A DNA stretch of 64,000 nt from Erigeron canadensis (GCF_010389155.1 NC_057761.1:9922501-9986500), one strand, 5' to 3'; numbered from the stretch's first letter, positions 44,087 to 57,841 are shown. Numbers and translations are program-made. The notes: generated by a model not told the origin, from the sequence alone.

Positions 44087-47000
44087 ATGGCTTCTCGTGA
44101 AGCTTTGGCATTAGGTTCTGACACAAGACCTCCAGTTCTCTACCGTGGTTCTTATGGACTATAGAAGAAAAGATTCATGGATTATGTGGAATGTCAACCA
44201 AATGGTCACCTTCTTAAAGATTCCATCCTTAATGGACTTGCAGTTCATCGTCATCCCACCACTGGTGCAATACTCACTCTTGATCTTATGAATGCTGAAC
44301 AAAAAGATCGAACAGCTGCAGATAACATAGCTAGATCATGCTTATACAAAGCACTGCCAGATGAAATTTATGGTTCTGTTGATTCTTATGATACAGCCAA
44401 GGAGATATGGGATGAGGTGGCAAGACAAATGGAAGAAACTGACCTAACTTCAACAATTAGATTGACAAATGTGTTGACTGAGTTTGACAACTTCAGCAAA
44501 TTGCCAAATGAATCTCTAGAGGCTATCTACTGTAGATTCTGCAATGTCATAAATGAACTTAGGAAGAACAATGTCAAGAAATCAGAGATGGAGTTAAACG
44601 TCAAATTCATCAAAGCTCTTGGTCCTGAGTGGGAAGAGTATGGAACTCAGATTAAGCAACATCAAAATCTGGCCAAGTTCTCCATCCATAATCTTCATGA
44701 ATCCTTCAAACTCAATGAACATCAAGTACTAAACAAAGCTTCATCGAACAAAATGCCAGAAGTTGTATCTTCTGATCCTTTGGCATTAATTGTTGAAAAG
44801 AAGGTTTCTGAAGCTCTTAAAAAGCAAATGGTAGTTGTTTCTTCGTCTGATGAGGAGGGAGATGATATGTTGGCTCCAAGAGATGGTGTTTCTGACGAAT
44901 TATATCAAGCTCTTGCCGCAATTACCAAGCATTTCAAGAAAAAGTACTACAAAGAGAGGCCAACTAATAACAATCTCCGCACTTCTTCCACAAGTGCATT
45001 TCCCAAGAAGGAATACTATCATTCAAAGAATAATGGTCAAGGTGAATCAAGTGGATCCAAGCATGTGGAAAAGAAAGTTGAAGGTTATGACAAACAAGCT
45101 ATTGAGAAGGGGAAAGCTTCTGATAAAAAGTGTTACAACTGTGGTATTCCTGGTCATTTTGCAATTGATTGCAAACAACCCCGCAAGAGAAACTATGAGT
45201 ACTACAAGCAGAAGATGCTTTTAGCAAAGCAAGTGGAAGCTGGTCATGCATTACTGGCTGAAGATGACAAGTGACTTTTGCTATCAAATGATGAAGATGA
45301 AGATCTCTCTGCAAATGTGTGCTTCATGGCGAGGTTGGCCAAGAACAAAGCATTCGAAGCTAAAAGCACTGATGATGAGTACCCGGATGATAAGGTAAAT
45401 CTACACTCTACTTTTTCTTTAGTTAAAGATAAAGAGTCGTTTGATTTAGCTTTATCTAACTTGACAACTCATATTACGTCCTTAGCCAACAAAAACAAGA
45501 AGTTGACAAATAGTATTTCATTTTCTAAAAGTGAATTTTCAAAACTCTTTGAAAAACATTCGAAATTGCTTTTTGATTATGATACTATTAAACAAGATTT
45601 TCAAACCTACAAAGATCAAATGTTGGTTAAAGAGTGTGAGTTGAATGCATCTCCTAATTCTAAGTTATTACATAAATGTCACAATCTTGAAAAGACCATT
45701 CATGATCTTGAAAAAGCCAATCAAGATCTTGAAATTCAAAAGACCAATGAGTGGATTCGGGCCAATGCAAGACAAATGGATGTTGATATTCTTAACAAGA
45801 AACTTTTAGAATCCAAACCTAACAATATTGAACTTGAACGAAAGATTTCTGATTTAAATCATACTTGTTTTTTGAAAGGCGTTGAGATTGAAACTCTTCA
45901 AAACCAAATAGAGGAATTTAAAAAGAATATACTTTTCTATCAAGAGAAGTTATATAAAGTCGAACAAAACCCTCTTTTGGATTTTACCGCCTATTTCAAC
46001 AAGTCAAAGATTAACAGATCGGAACTTCTTCATGGGTTGGGATTTGAGCATATCTCTCCATTACAAAAAGCCAAAGAACAAATCGAACCCTTGTATGATG
46101 AAAGCTTTCTTCGTCTTGGTATGGTACAACAATTTATTCGTCCACTGGATGACGATTTTGAGACTGATGAAGTTGAAAAATTACCACAAAATGATTTTTT
46201 TGGTTAACTATGATGTTATTAATGCTTCAAATAACTCGAAAGAATCTTCAATTTTCAAATTGGAAGAAATAGCATCAAATTTTCAAAATCAAGAGTCGGT
46301 TGGTAATTCACCTAAACCTACTAAAATGTATGTTCCATCTACCATTTTGGAAAAACAAATAGAAGGTTTGCAACAAACGGTGAAATCTCAAATAAAATGA
46401 AATTGAAAAACTTAAGTCTCAAAGTTTGAATTCGGAGGATAAATTAGTTGTTGTGGATACTAAGAAAGTTTGTATGGATGCTTCTACTCAAACTGACCTA
46501 AGTGCTTTAATAAACCATTCCACTCAGACTATTTGTGTTTCATCTACTGTTTCCTCCACCCAAACCTTGACTGATTCTCTTGAGTGTTCATGCAAAATGC
46601 TGCTACTGTTATAGCTGATGATTATGTGCAATCTGATTTATCTTATGACGAACTTGCGCATAGTTTAGTTTTGATATGGTACTACTTTAGGTTTTTCACT
46701 TGTGAGTCTCCTGAAGAGTTAGTTGTTCACCCTAAGCTTAGTGCTAGTATAAGTGTTGATACTTCTACTTTAATTTCTTATGAAACCAAAGAAGTGTCAG
46801 TTCAAGTTGATTTCATTCTTGAGATTACCCATAGTGTGAAGTTGGAAAACAAGATTCCTGATTTTTCAAAAATCTCTCCGGTTTCACCATTCACCAAAAA
46901 TGATTTTGATAAATTCATGGAGGGAGAATATGTTTTTGATTCTGAAACTGAGAAAAAGATTGAATCTACCAAAATCAAAGTTGAATCAAAATAGGAATCT

Positions 47001-47867
47001 CCGAAATCGTTTTCCAAAGCTCCAACTTCATATTATTCAAAAAAACGGGTTATTTCCAAACTCGTCAAGACTGAACCAAAAACTGTCACCAAACCAAGAA
47101 TCAATAAGTTAAAAACAAAGTGTCCTACCTCTGAAAAGCATGTCAAAACCAAACAAGTTGAGACCATTCCCAAAATCAAATACAACAAAGAGAAACTTCT
47201 GGAAATCAACTCAAATGTTTCTAAATCTAACTCTCAATCTAGTTCATTACCTAAAGTATCTAAATCTAGCTCAGTTTTGCTAACTAGGGATACTTCAAAT
47301 GGTGCAACTAGGTATAGGGATAGATATGGCAGGTTTTCTCATGATAAACCTAAGAAACAAGAAGTTTCTGCATCCTCAAAAGAGACTAAAAAGATAAAAG
47401 TTCTTCAAAATTCTCGTTCTAATCTTCTTAGTGTCAATCCCAAACGTGGAAAGAGCTTGATTAGTGAGTCTAAATGGGTAGCTAAGTCATTAGTACCTAA
47501 GATCACTAAAGTTGAGAAAAAGAAGAAAAGGCAAAGGAGAAAAGCGAGTAATAAGAAGAAGTTTGTTTCTGATAATTCGAACAATTTATCTTTTAAGTCA
47601 TCTTTGAAAACAAATGTTAATAATGCCAAGGCAATGCCTTGTGATGGTGTAAACAATGTTAATTCTCGCTCTTATTTGTATGGCTTGAATGGTGGTAGAC
47701 ATGTTACTTTTGATTCATGTGTTAATATTCGTTTGTTTGATCCAAATGTGCTTGTTGATAATGTGCTTGTTAATAAGTATGTTGATTGAAAAGCATGTTT
47801 GTATGCATATCCTAAGTTATATACCCTGCCTGTTTTAACTAACCACAAAGGACCCGTCTTCAAGTAG
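44087..47867 (+). pseudogene. gag: SIR5 gag with extended coiled-coil/TQT region, multiply broken
   Basis: The probable start is ATG 44087 (MASREALALGSDTRPPVLYR). A nonsense TAG at 44162-44164 precedes the longest frame (44177-45274). Gag includes a UBN2-type region (YKALPDEIYGSVDSYDTAKE, IKALGPEWEEYGTQIKQ) and a CCHC knuckle (CYNCGIPGHFAIDC, ~45132). TGA at 45272-45274 replaces the Trp found in SIR6. Beyond it lies a long coiled-coil extension (45278-46207) with frameshifts near 46195, 46398 and 46600. The TQT cluster follows (DASTQTDLS, NHSTQTICV, VSSTQTLTD; 46470-46580). A basic stretch has stops at 46992-46994 and 47787-47789 and ends at TAG 47865-47867. The extended gag with TQT motifs fits Sireviruses, whose Gag binds LC8-type dynein light chains (family knowledge). 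Confidence 0.87.
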
Positions 47868-47889
47868 GTACCTAAAGTCGGTTAAATTT

Positions 47890-50800
47890 CTTTGATTGCA
47901 GGAAATAACCATCTGTGTTTGGATACTCGATTCTGGGTGTTCAAAACACATGACTGGCAATAAAGCATTGCTCAAGAACTTTATCGAACGATTCATGGGA
48001 ACTGTTCGGTTTGGTAACAACAATTTCGCTCCTATCTTAGGCTATGGCGACATTGAACGCAATGGAATTGTCATTAAGAAAGTTCACTATGTTGAAGGAT
48101 TAAGTCATAATTTGTTCAGTGTTGGACAATTCTGTGACAACAATCTTCAAGTTATTTTTCGACAATCTCTCTGCAAAGGTTCAAACTCTAGATGGAATTG
48201 ACATTTTGTGTGCTGACCGCGATGATAACCTCTTTACCGTCAATCATGATGATAACCAACCCACCGATAATATTTGCCTCATTTCAAAGGCTACTTCAAA
48301 GAATTCTTGGTTGTGGCATAGAATTTCTCACCTAAATTTTCCTACCATCAATACTTTAGTCAATAAGCATCTTGTTGAAGGCTTGCCAGACTATAAGTAT
48401 GAAAGTGAGCATGTATGTCCTTCTTGTGCCGTTGGGAAGATAAAACGAGCTTCTCATAAACCGAAGAAATCTCCAAATTCTTTAGCACCTCTTCATTTGC
48501 TTCACATGGATCTTTGTGGACCAATGAAAGTTCAAAGCCGAAATGGGAAGAGATACATTTTGGTTATCATTGATGATTATTCAAGATATACTTGGGTCAA
48601 GTTTCTTGCCTCCAAAGATGAAACAACTCAAACTTTGATCGATTTCATCACTTCTACTCAAGTAAATCTTCAACTTTCAGTTCGTTACATCCGTTCGGAT
48701 AACGGAACTGAGTTCAAAAATGCCGTGTTTGATGAATTTTGTAATCTAAAGGCATTACTCACCAATTATCTGCGGTTCGTACCCCACAACAAAATGGTGT
48801 CGTTGAAAGGAGAAATCGAAAGCTTGTGGAAGTTGCAAGAACCATGCTAGCTTATTCTAAGTTACCTTCCAACATGTGGGCTGAAGCTGTTGACACTGCT
48901 TGTCACACTCAGAATCAGTCCATTGTTAATCAGCGTTTTGAGAAGACTCCATATGAGGTTGTTAACAAACGGAAACCCAACATCAACTATTTTCATATCT
49001 TTGGGTGTGTTTGTTATACTCTGAATGATCGGGAGAATCTTGGAAAGTTCGAAAAGAAAGGTGATGAAGGTTACTTTGTTGGTTATTCCAAGACATCAAT
49101 TGCCTATCGAATCTACAATCGCCGGACAAATACGATTCAAGAAACAATGAATGTTTGGTTTGATGAGATGTCGGGCATGATTTTCGAGCAAGAAAGTTTG
49201 CTACCAACAAGTTATGGTCCAAGTGATTCAAGTACTTCATGAAGGACTTCTACTTTATCATCCAAATTCAAGAAGTTTCCAGCTCCAACGATTGATGAGT
49301 TAGACATTCTTTTTGAAGAATTCTACAAATCAAAACCGATTCATGATGAGGAACCTCAAGTCATCATTGAACCAATTCCGAATCATGATCCAGTTCCTGA
49401 CAATCTTCATGAATCATCATCAAGTTCTGCTTAACAAGTTGCTACTTCTTCAAGTAGTAGTTCTTCATCCTCTTTTAATGATTCTTCTTCTCAATCCTCT
49501 CCTGATAATTCCTCTCCATTGAATGTTCGAGAACAACCTACTCAATTTAGCCAGACTACCAATCCGATAAACACTCCAAATGTATTTGTGCCTCTTGACT
49601 TCGATCATTCATCTTACGAGGAAGCTGTTCTACCAAGCTATGATTCCATCTCTCAGCAAAACTCTGGTTTTAATGATGATGATGTTGATTTCAATCGACA
49701 AGATCCTCTTCCTCATGATCGCAAATGGTCACATATGCGAAAAGATCATCCTGTTTATAACATTATTGGAAATCCACAAGCCGGAGTTACTACTCGTACT
49801 TTAGTAAATGAGTGTCTTGTTGCACTTTCTCTTAGCAACATTGAACCCAAAACTGTTTCTGAAGCTCTTCGAGATCCAGAATGGGTCAAAGCTATGCAAG
49901 ACGAACTCGCTCAGTTTGAGAGTCTGAAAGTATGGAGATTAGTTCCTAACCCAAGGAAAAATGAACCTATTGGTACAAAGTGGATTTTCAAGAACAAGAA
50001 GGATGAGAATGGAGTGGTAGTAAGGAACAAAGCAAGATTAGTTGCAAAGGGTTATTGCCAACAACCTGGTGTTGATTTTGACGAAACTTTTGCTCCAGTT
50101 GCAAGAATGGAAGCCATTCGGATCTTCTTAGCTTATGCTGCATTCAGAAACTTCAATGTGTTTCAAATGGATGTGAAGACAGCTTTCTTGAATGGTGATC
50201 TCAAAGAAGAAGTTTACGTTGAACAACCAGAAGGTTTTGTTGATCACAAAAGACCGAATCATGTCTACAGGTTAGACAAGGCTCTCTACCGTCTTAAGCA
50301 AGCACCCCGAGCATGGTATAATTCCTTATCTACTTTCTTGATTAGAGGTGGCTTTACCAAAGGTACAATTGACCCTACCCTATTCATTCGCAAACAAGGT
50401 AAGCATGTTCTTCTTGTCCAAATATATGTTGATGACATTATCTTTGCGTCAACCAGTCAAACATTTTGTCGAAACTTTTCATCTCTAATGGTTAATCATT
50501 TTGAAATGAGCATGATTGGGGAAACTAACTACTTTTTGGGTCTTCAAATCAAACAACTACCAAATGGTATTTTCATATCACAAGGTAAGTATATTCATGA
50601 CATGTTGAAAAAGTTTGATATGACTACTTATTCTTCAATTTCAACTCCAATGGCTGCTCGTACAAGTATTAATGCTGATAAAAATGGGAAACCATTTGAC
50701 CAAAAGAGATATAGAAGTATGATTGGTTCATTGTTGTATCTTACAGCATCTCGCCCAGATATAATGTTTGCAACATGTATGTGTGCTAGGTATCAAGCTG

Positions 50801-51372
50801 CTCCAACTGATTTACATTTTCAAGCTGTGAAACGAATATTTCGTTATCTGAAGGGTACACCTAATTTAGGTCTCTGGTATCCAAGGGATACTGGATTCAA
50901 TTTAACTGCCTATTCAGATGCAGATCATGCAGGTTGTAAGCTTGATTGCAAGAGCACTTCTGGTACTTTACAACTTTTGGGTGATAAAATTGTGAGTTGG
51001 TCTTCCAAGAAACAAAACTGTGTGTCACTATCAACAGCTGAAGCTGAATATGTGGCTGCGGCTAGTTGTTGTGCTCAAGTGTTATGGATGAAGACTCAAC
51101 TTACTGATTATGGTCTGAAATATGATCGTATTCCCATCTATTGTGACTCTCAAAGTGCCTTTGCTATTGCAATCAACTAAGTAAACCACTCTCGATCAAA
51201 GCATATTGATGTGAGATATCATTTTCTCAAAGATCATATTGAGAAAGGTGACATCGAGCTCTACTTTGTAGCAACTTACTATCAGCTTGCAGATTTGTTC
51301 ACTAAACCACTGGATGAGAAAAGGTTTAACTTTCTTATCTCTAAGCTTGGCATGTTAAATCTTGAACCTTAA
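47890..51372 (+). pseudogene. pol: SIR5 pol (protease, integrase, reverse transcriptase, RNase H), broken
   Basis: Protease-type VWILDSGCSKHMTG (DSG retained) starts near 47917. A one-base insertion near 48178 and a one-base deletion near 48744 split integrase. HHCC (HRISHLNFPTINTLVNKH ... CPSCAVGK) and the DDE residues (D in MDLCGPMKV, D in RSDNGTEFK, E in VERRN) are readable across the frames. Stops follow at 49240-49242 and near 49432. The long frame from 49519 holds reverse transcriptase with [11 protein letters not shown] and [16 protein letters not shown], then RNase H. TAA at 51178-51180 interrupts the last 64 codons, which end [10 protein letters not shown] (TAA 51370-51372). The pol start is in a different frame from gag. 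Confidence 0.92.
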
Positions 51373-54050
51373 CTTATTTTGTTCTTGATACATTCTTGAA
51401 AAGCAAAATACAAAAGTTGAAAAGAGAAAAATTAAATACAAAAATATAAAATTTTGAAAAATAACAAAAAGATTTTCTTAGTTTTATTTATTTCATAGTG
51501 GTTTACATATACTATGTATGTAACCCGGTCTTAAAGTTTTATTTATTTTATAGTGGCTTACATATATTCTGTATGTAACCCGGTCTTAAAGTTTTATTTA
51601 TTTCATAGTGGTTTACATATACTATGTATGTAACCCGGTCTTAAAATTTTATTTATTTCATAATGGCTTGCATGTACTCTGTATGCAATCCATCCTTCAA
51701 AGATTTTATTTATTTCCAAAAGAATTATTTTTCCCGCCAAAAGATTCTTTTACTCTCAATTGTTGATATGAGAAGCAAAGGATTGAACGCCTTTGTATAC
51801 TCCTAAGTTGTCTCATCTTGAACAATTGATTGAGTCAAATTTGTGCTTAAATGTTTTATTTTGCATCCAACTTGTTGATGTAAGATGCGAAGGATCGAAC
51901 GCCTTTGTGTACTCCCTAGTATTCTTACTATGAACATAGTTGTTGAAGCGAAAACTTTATATTTCTTGTTCACTTTTAGACTCTCAAAATTTTTCTGTTT
52001 ATATCACAAACAAAGATTTTACTCTTTTGATTTCACATAAAACAATTTTTGCTCTACCTTTCTATGACAACACTTTTGATATACCTTTGCATAGATTAAC
52101 GGGAAGTTTGTGATTTCAAAACATTCAAAGCTTCAAATGCGTTTACAAATCATTTTCATACACACATTTGATGATTTTCAAATGACTTTTCATCATTTGA
52201 AGTTCAGTGTTTAGTTTGCACTTGAACGATTCGTTCACTCCATGAACTTCATCATCGCCGATGAGTTCTAACCCCGGAGTTTCTACTTCTTTGTAAGGGT
52301 ATCTTGAGTGATGATGGTATCGTGCAACTAGGATGGAAGGAGTAAAGTCGAAAAGTGAGAGGTTATGGTGATATGTTGTGAGAAAAGGGTTAAAACAATT
52401 GACACCCTTCCCTAAACTTTCTCAAATCGCCGGTCAAAACACATTTCTATCGGATGTCATTTGTTGATATCTAGGTATTGAAGAAGTCTTCATGGACCCA
52501 ATGAAGCGATGCACATATTTACCTAACCACTAAAGTGTTTCTTAACAAATGCTTGTTTTATTTCTCACGGAGGTTTTTTCATTTCTATTGACTCTTCATT
52601 TGGAAGATGTTGATATTGAAAAAGGGAGACATTCTGCTCCAGTCCCCGACTTCATTTGATCACTTTGTGTCTAGAGCTATCTTGATTGATCATTATTTTG
52701 ATCCTTATTCATTTTTCTTAAGACACATTTGAGTCATATCTTTGTGATATTATTGCATATCTATGTGATATAGCCGGAACATTTGTAGTGATATCTTAAT
52801 TGATATTCCACGGTGATTAAATGGAAATCCTACCAATGCTAACATATTTTCCAACATTGAACGTAGGTCTCATAATTACATTTATGTGATTATTGAGTAA
52901 ACGAGAAGTCTAACAGTGACCTCGGTTCTTACCTAAAAAGTCTTTAAGGATAATAAGATTGTGGTTATCGAACGCCTTAGGTGACACTAACCGTGATTTC
53001 TAGCCTTTAAAGCAATCTCGTAGTTGAAAAGCTACAAGACCGAACTATGTTAGAAAATTGCTTTGTGCATAATTCAATGATACATAGGAAATCCGAAAAA
53101 GTCATACATTTCTTTCAGTCATTTCATTAATCCTTTTGATTTTTGAAAATGTTAACGGATCATCCTTATCCGGTTTTTCATTTCTTATCTCACAAACACA
53201 AAAAGCACCATGCAAAAGGTTTCTTTTCGCATTATATCAATCAATGTTTGTATAATGACATTGGTTTCCAACTTTGTCATTATGAGGGGGAGAAAAAGAT
53301 TATGATTGATTGAGAAAGAAAAAGATTAAGTAAAGGTGGAATGAAATGAAATGTAATTGTGATTGAAAAAGAAGTGAATTTTGCCGTCGAAATATATCGA
53401 AAATAAGGATATTGTTCAAAGATGCTTCAAAATGCTTACACTCATGAATTGAGGGGGAGCATGATTAATTCAAAGTTTTGTTCAAAAGTTTACTCTCCAA
53501 AGTGTTTAAGTCAAAATGACAAAGATCAAAGCTACAAAGGTTGAAAAGATTGATTCGAAGATTCAAGACAAAGAAGTAAAACTTCGAAAGAGTCTTCATC
53601 AACACATTTCATTCAAGATCTTCAAAGTCATATAATAAATACTTGATCAAGAAGATTCAAGGCATATATCAAGGGGGAGAGTTTAAGTTTTTGATACTTC
53701 ATTCCAAGGAAACAAATTTTCATTCAAGAATCGAAGATTGAAGAACCAAAGCCAAATTTATACCTTCCGCACTTCAAATGACAACTCTAATTCATGGTTC
53801 AACAATTTTCAAAGATTCTAGACTCATTCATTTTATTCTCTGTTCAAACAGAACCTTGAGAATTTCATCATGTTTTAACTACAAGAAGTCCAAGACCAAG
53901 ATTGATTCAAGTTCTCCAGAGACAATGAGAAAGCTTTGAAGACTTGTTTCTTCACACCAATTGTCTTCACCATCGGGCTCATCAACTTGATTCCTACAAG
54001 ACAAAATAACACGTACTTCATTCATTAAAATATATCACTAAGGGGGAGAA
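51373..54050 (+). other. SIR5 structured non-coding tail
   Basis: It has the same layout as the SIR1 tail. There are four hairpins (51503-51523, 51558-51578, 51613-51633 and 51668-51688). The dyad 51756-51829 has AACGCCTTTGTA in its loop, and the second unit has AACGCCTTTGTG at 51898-51909. Purine tracts lie near 53284, 53449 and 53668, with the true polypurine tract at 54040-54050. No ORF is present. Confidence 0.82.
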
Positions 54051-54370
54051 TGTTAGAAATCCAAAAATAGTGATAAATTGTAATTTAAGTTAGTAGACTT
54101 AATTGTTGTTTAGACATGGTGAAATGATTTCTAATGTTGAGGGGTTAGATATGACAATAAGGATATTTGTAATATTAGAGTATAAATACCCTCAATACAT
54201 TAGAAATCATAATAACACCCCATTAAGCCTTTTATCCATTTTTACACATACAACAAATCAGATCGTCTCTCTCTCTCTCTCTAGAAAACACACACTAAAC
54301 ACACCAAGAACACACACACTTGAACCGCAATTGTTGAGATCGAATCATTAGCAGAAATCGTCTTATTACA
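54051..54370 (+). repeat. 3' LTR of SIR5 (320 bp)
   Basis: It begins TGTTAGAAATCC and ends TCTTATTACA. The TATA box is at 54181-54188; dyad arms are 54124-54144 and 54189-54210. It differs from the 5' LTR by at least four substitutions, the CT-repeat length and a divergent last ~25 bases. Confidence 0.87.
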
Positions 54371-54696
54371 AGAGATGAGATCCTGAGTGATTACAGATTT
54401 CAGTGTCTCAGACACCTTTTCACTAATATTTTCACCAAGTACTTTCTCATCCACACTTGGCTTTTTTACCAACTCACCAACTTCTTTTTCAATAGACAAG
54501 AATGATCTTTGAATCATTTGAATCCAAGATTGCAGATTCGCAACAACTGAACTCTGCACATCCCTCTTGTTCAACTTGAAAGCTTCACCAATAGCCCTAC
54601 TCAAACCATTACATGCCGACACCACTTCATGTAACTTCCCAACCACCAAGCTCTCATTAACTGCAACTTTGGTAAATTCAGTACCCATAGCAACCT
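54371..54696 (-). pseudogene. SIR4 additional ORF, internal fragment between SIR5 and SIR6
   Basis: A minus-strand frame of about 109 codons: MGTEFTKVAVNESLVVGKLH, SVVANLQSWIQMIQRSFLSI, EKVSETLKSVITQDLIS. Its helical composition and its position between pieces of SIR4 match the coiled-coil part of the SIR2 additional ORF, although identity is too low to align confidently by eye. Both ends are retrotransposon junctions, and flanking residues in the drawn ORF are LTR sequence. Confidence 0.6.
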
Positions 54697-55019
54697 TGTA
54701 ACAACACGATTTTATCACTCGAATTCACATCAACAATGGCGTTTGGTTAGTGCGTGTGTTCTTGGTGTTTTTGTGTGTGTTGAGAGAGAATTGGGATCAA
54801 GTGTGTGTTATTCAGGTGTAATGATATGGAATGTATGTCAAGAGTTATGCTTATTGTTATGATTTCTAAGGGATTGAGGGCTATTTATAGTCTAAACACA
54901 TCAACTATGCTAATTCTCACTATTAGCTCCTCAACCTTAGAAATCATCAACTCATGACTTAACTACAAGTAAGTCCATAACTTAAATTACAATGTATCAC
55001 TATTTTTGGATTTCTAACA
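54697..55019 (-). repeat. 3' LTR of SIR6 (323 bp)
   Basis: On the minus strand it begins TGTTAGAAATCC and ends GTTGTTACA. The dyad arms lie at about 54859-54880 and 54927-54947 and carry a compensatory change relative to SIR1 and SIR5 (AAGG/CCTT for AATG/CATT). A TATA-like CTATAAATAG lies between them. The LTR is more diverged from SIR5 than SIR1 is. Confidence 0.87.
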
Positions 55020-57841
55020 TTCTTCCCCTTAGTGATATATTGTAAGGTCTGAAGTACGTGTTGTTTTGTCTTGTAGGAATGAATTTGATGAGCCTGGTGA
55101 TGAAGACAATTGGTGTGTGGAAACAAGTCTTCAAAGCTTTCTCATTGTCTTTGGAGAACTTGATTCAGTATTGGTCTTGGACTTCTTAAAGTTCAATCAT
55201 CTGTTGATTCTCAATGTTCTTATAGAACAGAGAATGATGAGTGTGTGTATGTCTTGAATCTTTGAAAATTGTTGAATCATGAATCAGAGTTGTCTTTTGA
55301 GGTGCGGAAGGTATGAACTTGTTAAATTCTTCAATCTTCGAATCTTGAAGTCTTTTCTATGTCACATCATTTAAAGGCACTTTTTGAGAGTAAATATTTG
55401 AATGAGGTTTTGACAAGTCTCTTACGAATTAATCATGCTCCCCCTCAATTAATGAGTAATCACAGTCTTTTTTGAGATAAATAGTCTTCAAGTTGAATTT
55501 GGAACCTTTGCAGTTTGGAATGAAATCAAACAAACTTTGAAGAAGAATGATCACAAATGAAATCTGAGAGAAAAGAACTCCAAATAAACTTGAAAAACTT
55601 TCAATCAAGAAACTGAATGATAGTATCTCTGAAAGCAATTGAAACAACCAAATACAAACTTTTCTCCTTGTCCTTATCAATCATTCTAATTTCTTCTCCT
55701 AACCAATAATCAATCATACTATTTTCTCCCCCTCATAATGACAAAGTTGGGAACCAATGTCATTATGCAAACATTGATTGATTCGATTGTTTAAAAGAAA
55801 TAATCATGACTAAAATCTAGACATTATGCTCATGGAGAATTATCAACCATCAAAACATCAATCTATCCATATAAACCAACCCAATTGTTTCTATGGATGA
55901 CTAAAATGTAAGATTGAAGTTGTTGGGATAAACATTGTATCATGGTGTTGGTGTTTTCTGTGTTCGGGTGATGAGAAAAGAAACCGGATAAGAATGATCC
56001 GTTTGCATTCAAAAATCGAAAGGATTAATGAAATGACCGAAGGAAATATATTTTCATTTATCGGATTTCCTATGTATCATTGAGAAAAGCACAAAGCAAA
56101 CCTCTAACATAGTTCGGTCTTTTGGCTTTTCAACCTTAAGAATGCTTCAAAGAATGTAAACCATGGTCAGTGTCACCTAAGCGTTCGATAACCATGTTCT
56201 ATTACCCTTAAAGACTTTTAGGAAAAAATCCAAGGTCACAATAGACTTCTTGTTAACTCAATAATTACAAAAATGCAATTATGAGACCTACATTCAAAGC
56301 TGGAAATGATGTTAGCAATGGTAGGATTTCCATTTGATCATCGTGAAATATCATTTAAGATATTAATACAAATGTTCCAGCTATATCACAAAGCTAAGCA
56401 TGTATATCACCAAGATATGACGCAAATGTGTCCTAAGGAATGAATAACGATCAAATTAATGATCTTTCACGAGAGCTCTAGACACAAAGTGATCAAATGA
56501 AGTCGAGGAATGGAGCAGAGTGTCACCCTTTTTCAATATCAACATCTTCCAAATGAAGAGTCAATAGAAATGAAAAAACCTCCGTGAGAAATAAAACAAG
56601 CATTTGTTAAGAAACACTTGAGTGGTTAGGTAAAGATGTGCATCGCTTCATTGGGTCCATGAAGACTTCTTCAATACCTAGATATCAACAAATGACATCC
56701 GATAGAAATATGTTTTATCCGGCGATTTGAGAATTTTAGGGAAGGGTATCAATTCTTTTAACCTTTTTCTCACAACATTATCACCATAACCTCTCACTTT
56801 TCGACTTTACTCCCTCCAACGTAGTTGCACGAATTCATCATCTCTCAAAATACCCTCACTTTCTAATGAAAAAAGTGAATACTCTGGGGTTAGAACTCAT
56901 CAGCAATGATGAAATTCATGGAGTAGAATTTTGAGAAAAACCTAGTCGCTCTTGTGCAAACTAAACACCGAACTTCCTTTGACTTAAATGTTTTGAAAAA
57001 AAATCATCATATGTAAAAAAAATGTTTTAAAAACACATTTTCACACACAAACTCCATAAATTGCACAAATAATCTTCAAAGAGTTTGAAATCACAAACTC
57101 CCCCTTAATCTATGCAAAGATAGATCAAAAAGATTTTCATAGAAAAGGTGGAGCAAAAAAAATGATTTGTGTGAAATCAAAACAGGTTTTATGAAAAGTG
57201 AACTTAATCAATTGTTCAAGATGAGACAACTCAGGAGTACACAAAGGCGTTCAATCCTTTGCTTCTCATATCAACAATTGAGAGTTTTTGAAACATGTGT
57301 AACAAAATTGTAATCAACATTTTGTATTACACATATACATCCATATAAGACCACTTGGAAGTACACAAAGGCGTTCAATTCCATGTTATCTTATATCAAT
57401 TTATATGTATAACAACATGAGTTAATTTTCAATGATCGTAAGGATTATCAACCATCAAACATTAATCTCAATTTGGAAACATAAATAATTTTTCTTTTTA
57501 AAACCAGGTTGCATTCATAGTATATGTAAGCTATTTATAAAATAAATAACACAAATAAGCACGGGTTATACACTGAGTGTGCATAAGCCACGAGGTAATA
57601 AATATATCATTTAAACACGGGTTAGATACAGAGTATATGTAAACCACTTTTAAAATAAATAGTTTATTGAAGAACGGGTTGCATACAGAATATATGCAAG
57701 CCACTTTGAAGTAAAAAGAAAGAAAATTTAAGAAAATCTTTTTTTTATTTTTCAAAATTTTATATTTTTGTATTTGATTTTTGGTTTTTCAATTGTTTAT
57801 AATGAAAAATGAATCAAGAATTCCTTCCATGGTAAAGGTAA
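55020..57841 (-). other. SIR6 structured non-coding tail
   Basis: This is the mirror of the SIR1 and SIR5 tails. Purine tracts lie at 55020-55033, 55438, 55725 and 57090 (plus-strand CCCCCT). AACGCC-loop units are at 57364-57375 and 57240-57251, the latter inside dyad 57208-57281. Four hairpins lie between about 57507 and 57699, the best at 57679-57699 (TTGCATA/TATGCAA). No credible ORF is present; a small one across the hairpins is chance. Confidence 0.8.

Larger units (their letters stand above)
42328..54370 (+). mobile_element. SIR5: alpha-subfamily Sirevirus-like element with an extra truncated tail at its left end
   Basis: The order is a 122-bp alpha tail with purine tract (42328-42449), LTR, leader, gag-pol, full tail, and LTR (to 54370). 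The left LTR is preceded by the sequence that normally precedes a 3' LTR (near-identical to 53929-54050). So this is tail-LTR-internal-LTR, as expected after unequal LTR recombination between two elements followed by truncation. It sits in the SIR4 additional ORF and has many stops and frameshifts. Confidence 0.85.

Noticed and set aside
47863..47899. Short spliceosomal intron GTAGGT...TTGATTGCAG between gag and pol of SIR5
   Set aside because: At ~37 nt it is below the usual plant minimum, and joining the ends still gives a stop. It is kept only as an open mechanism question.
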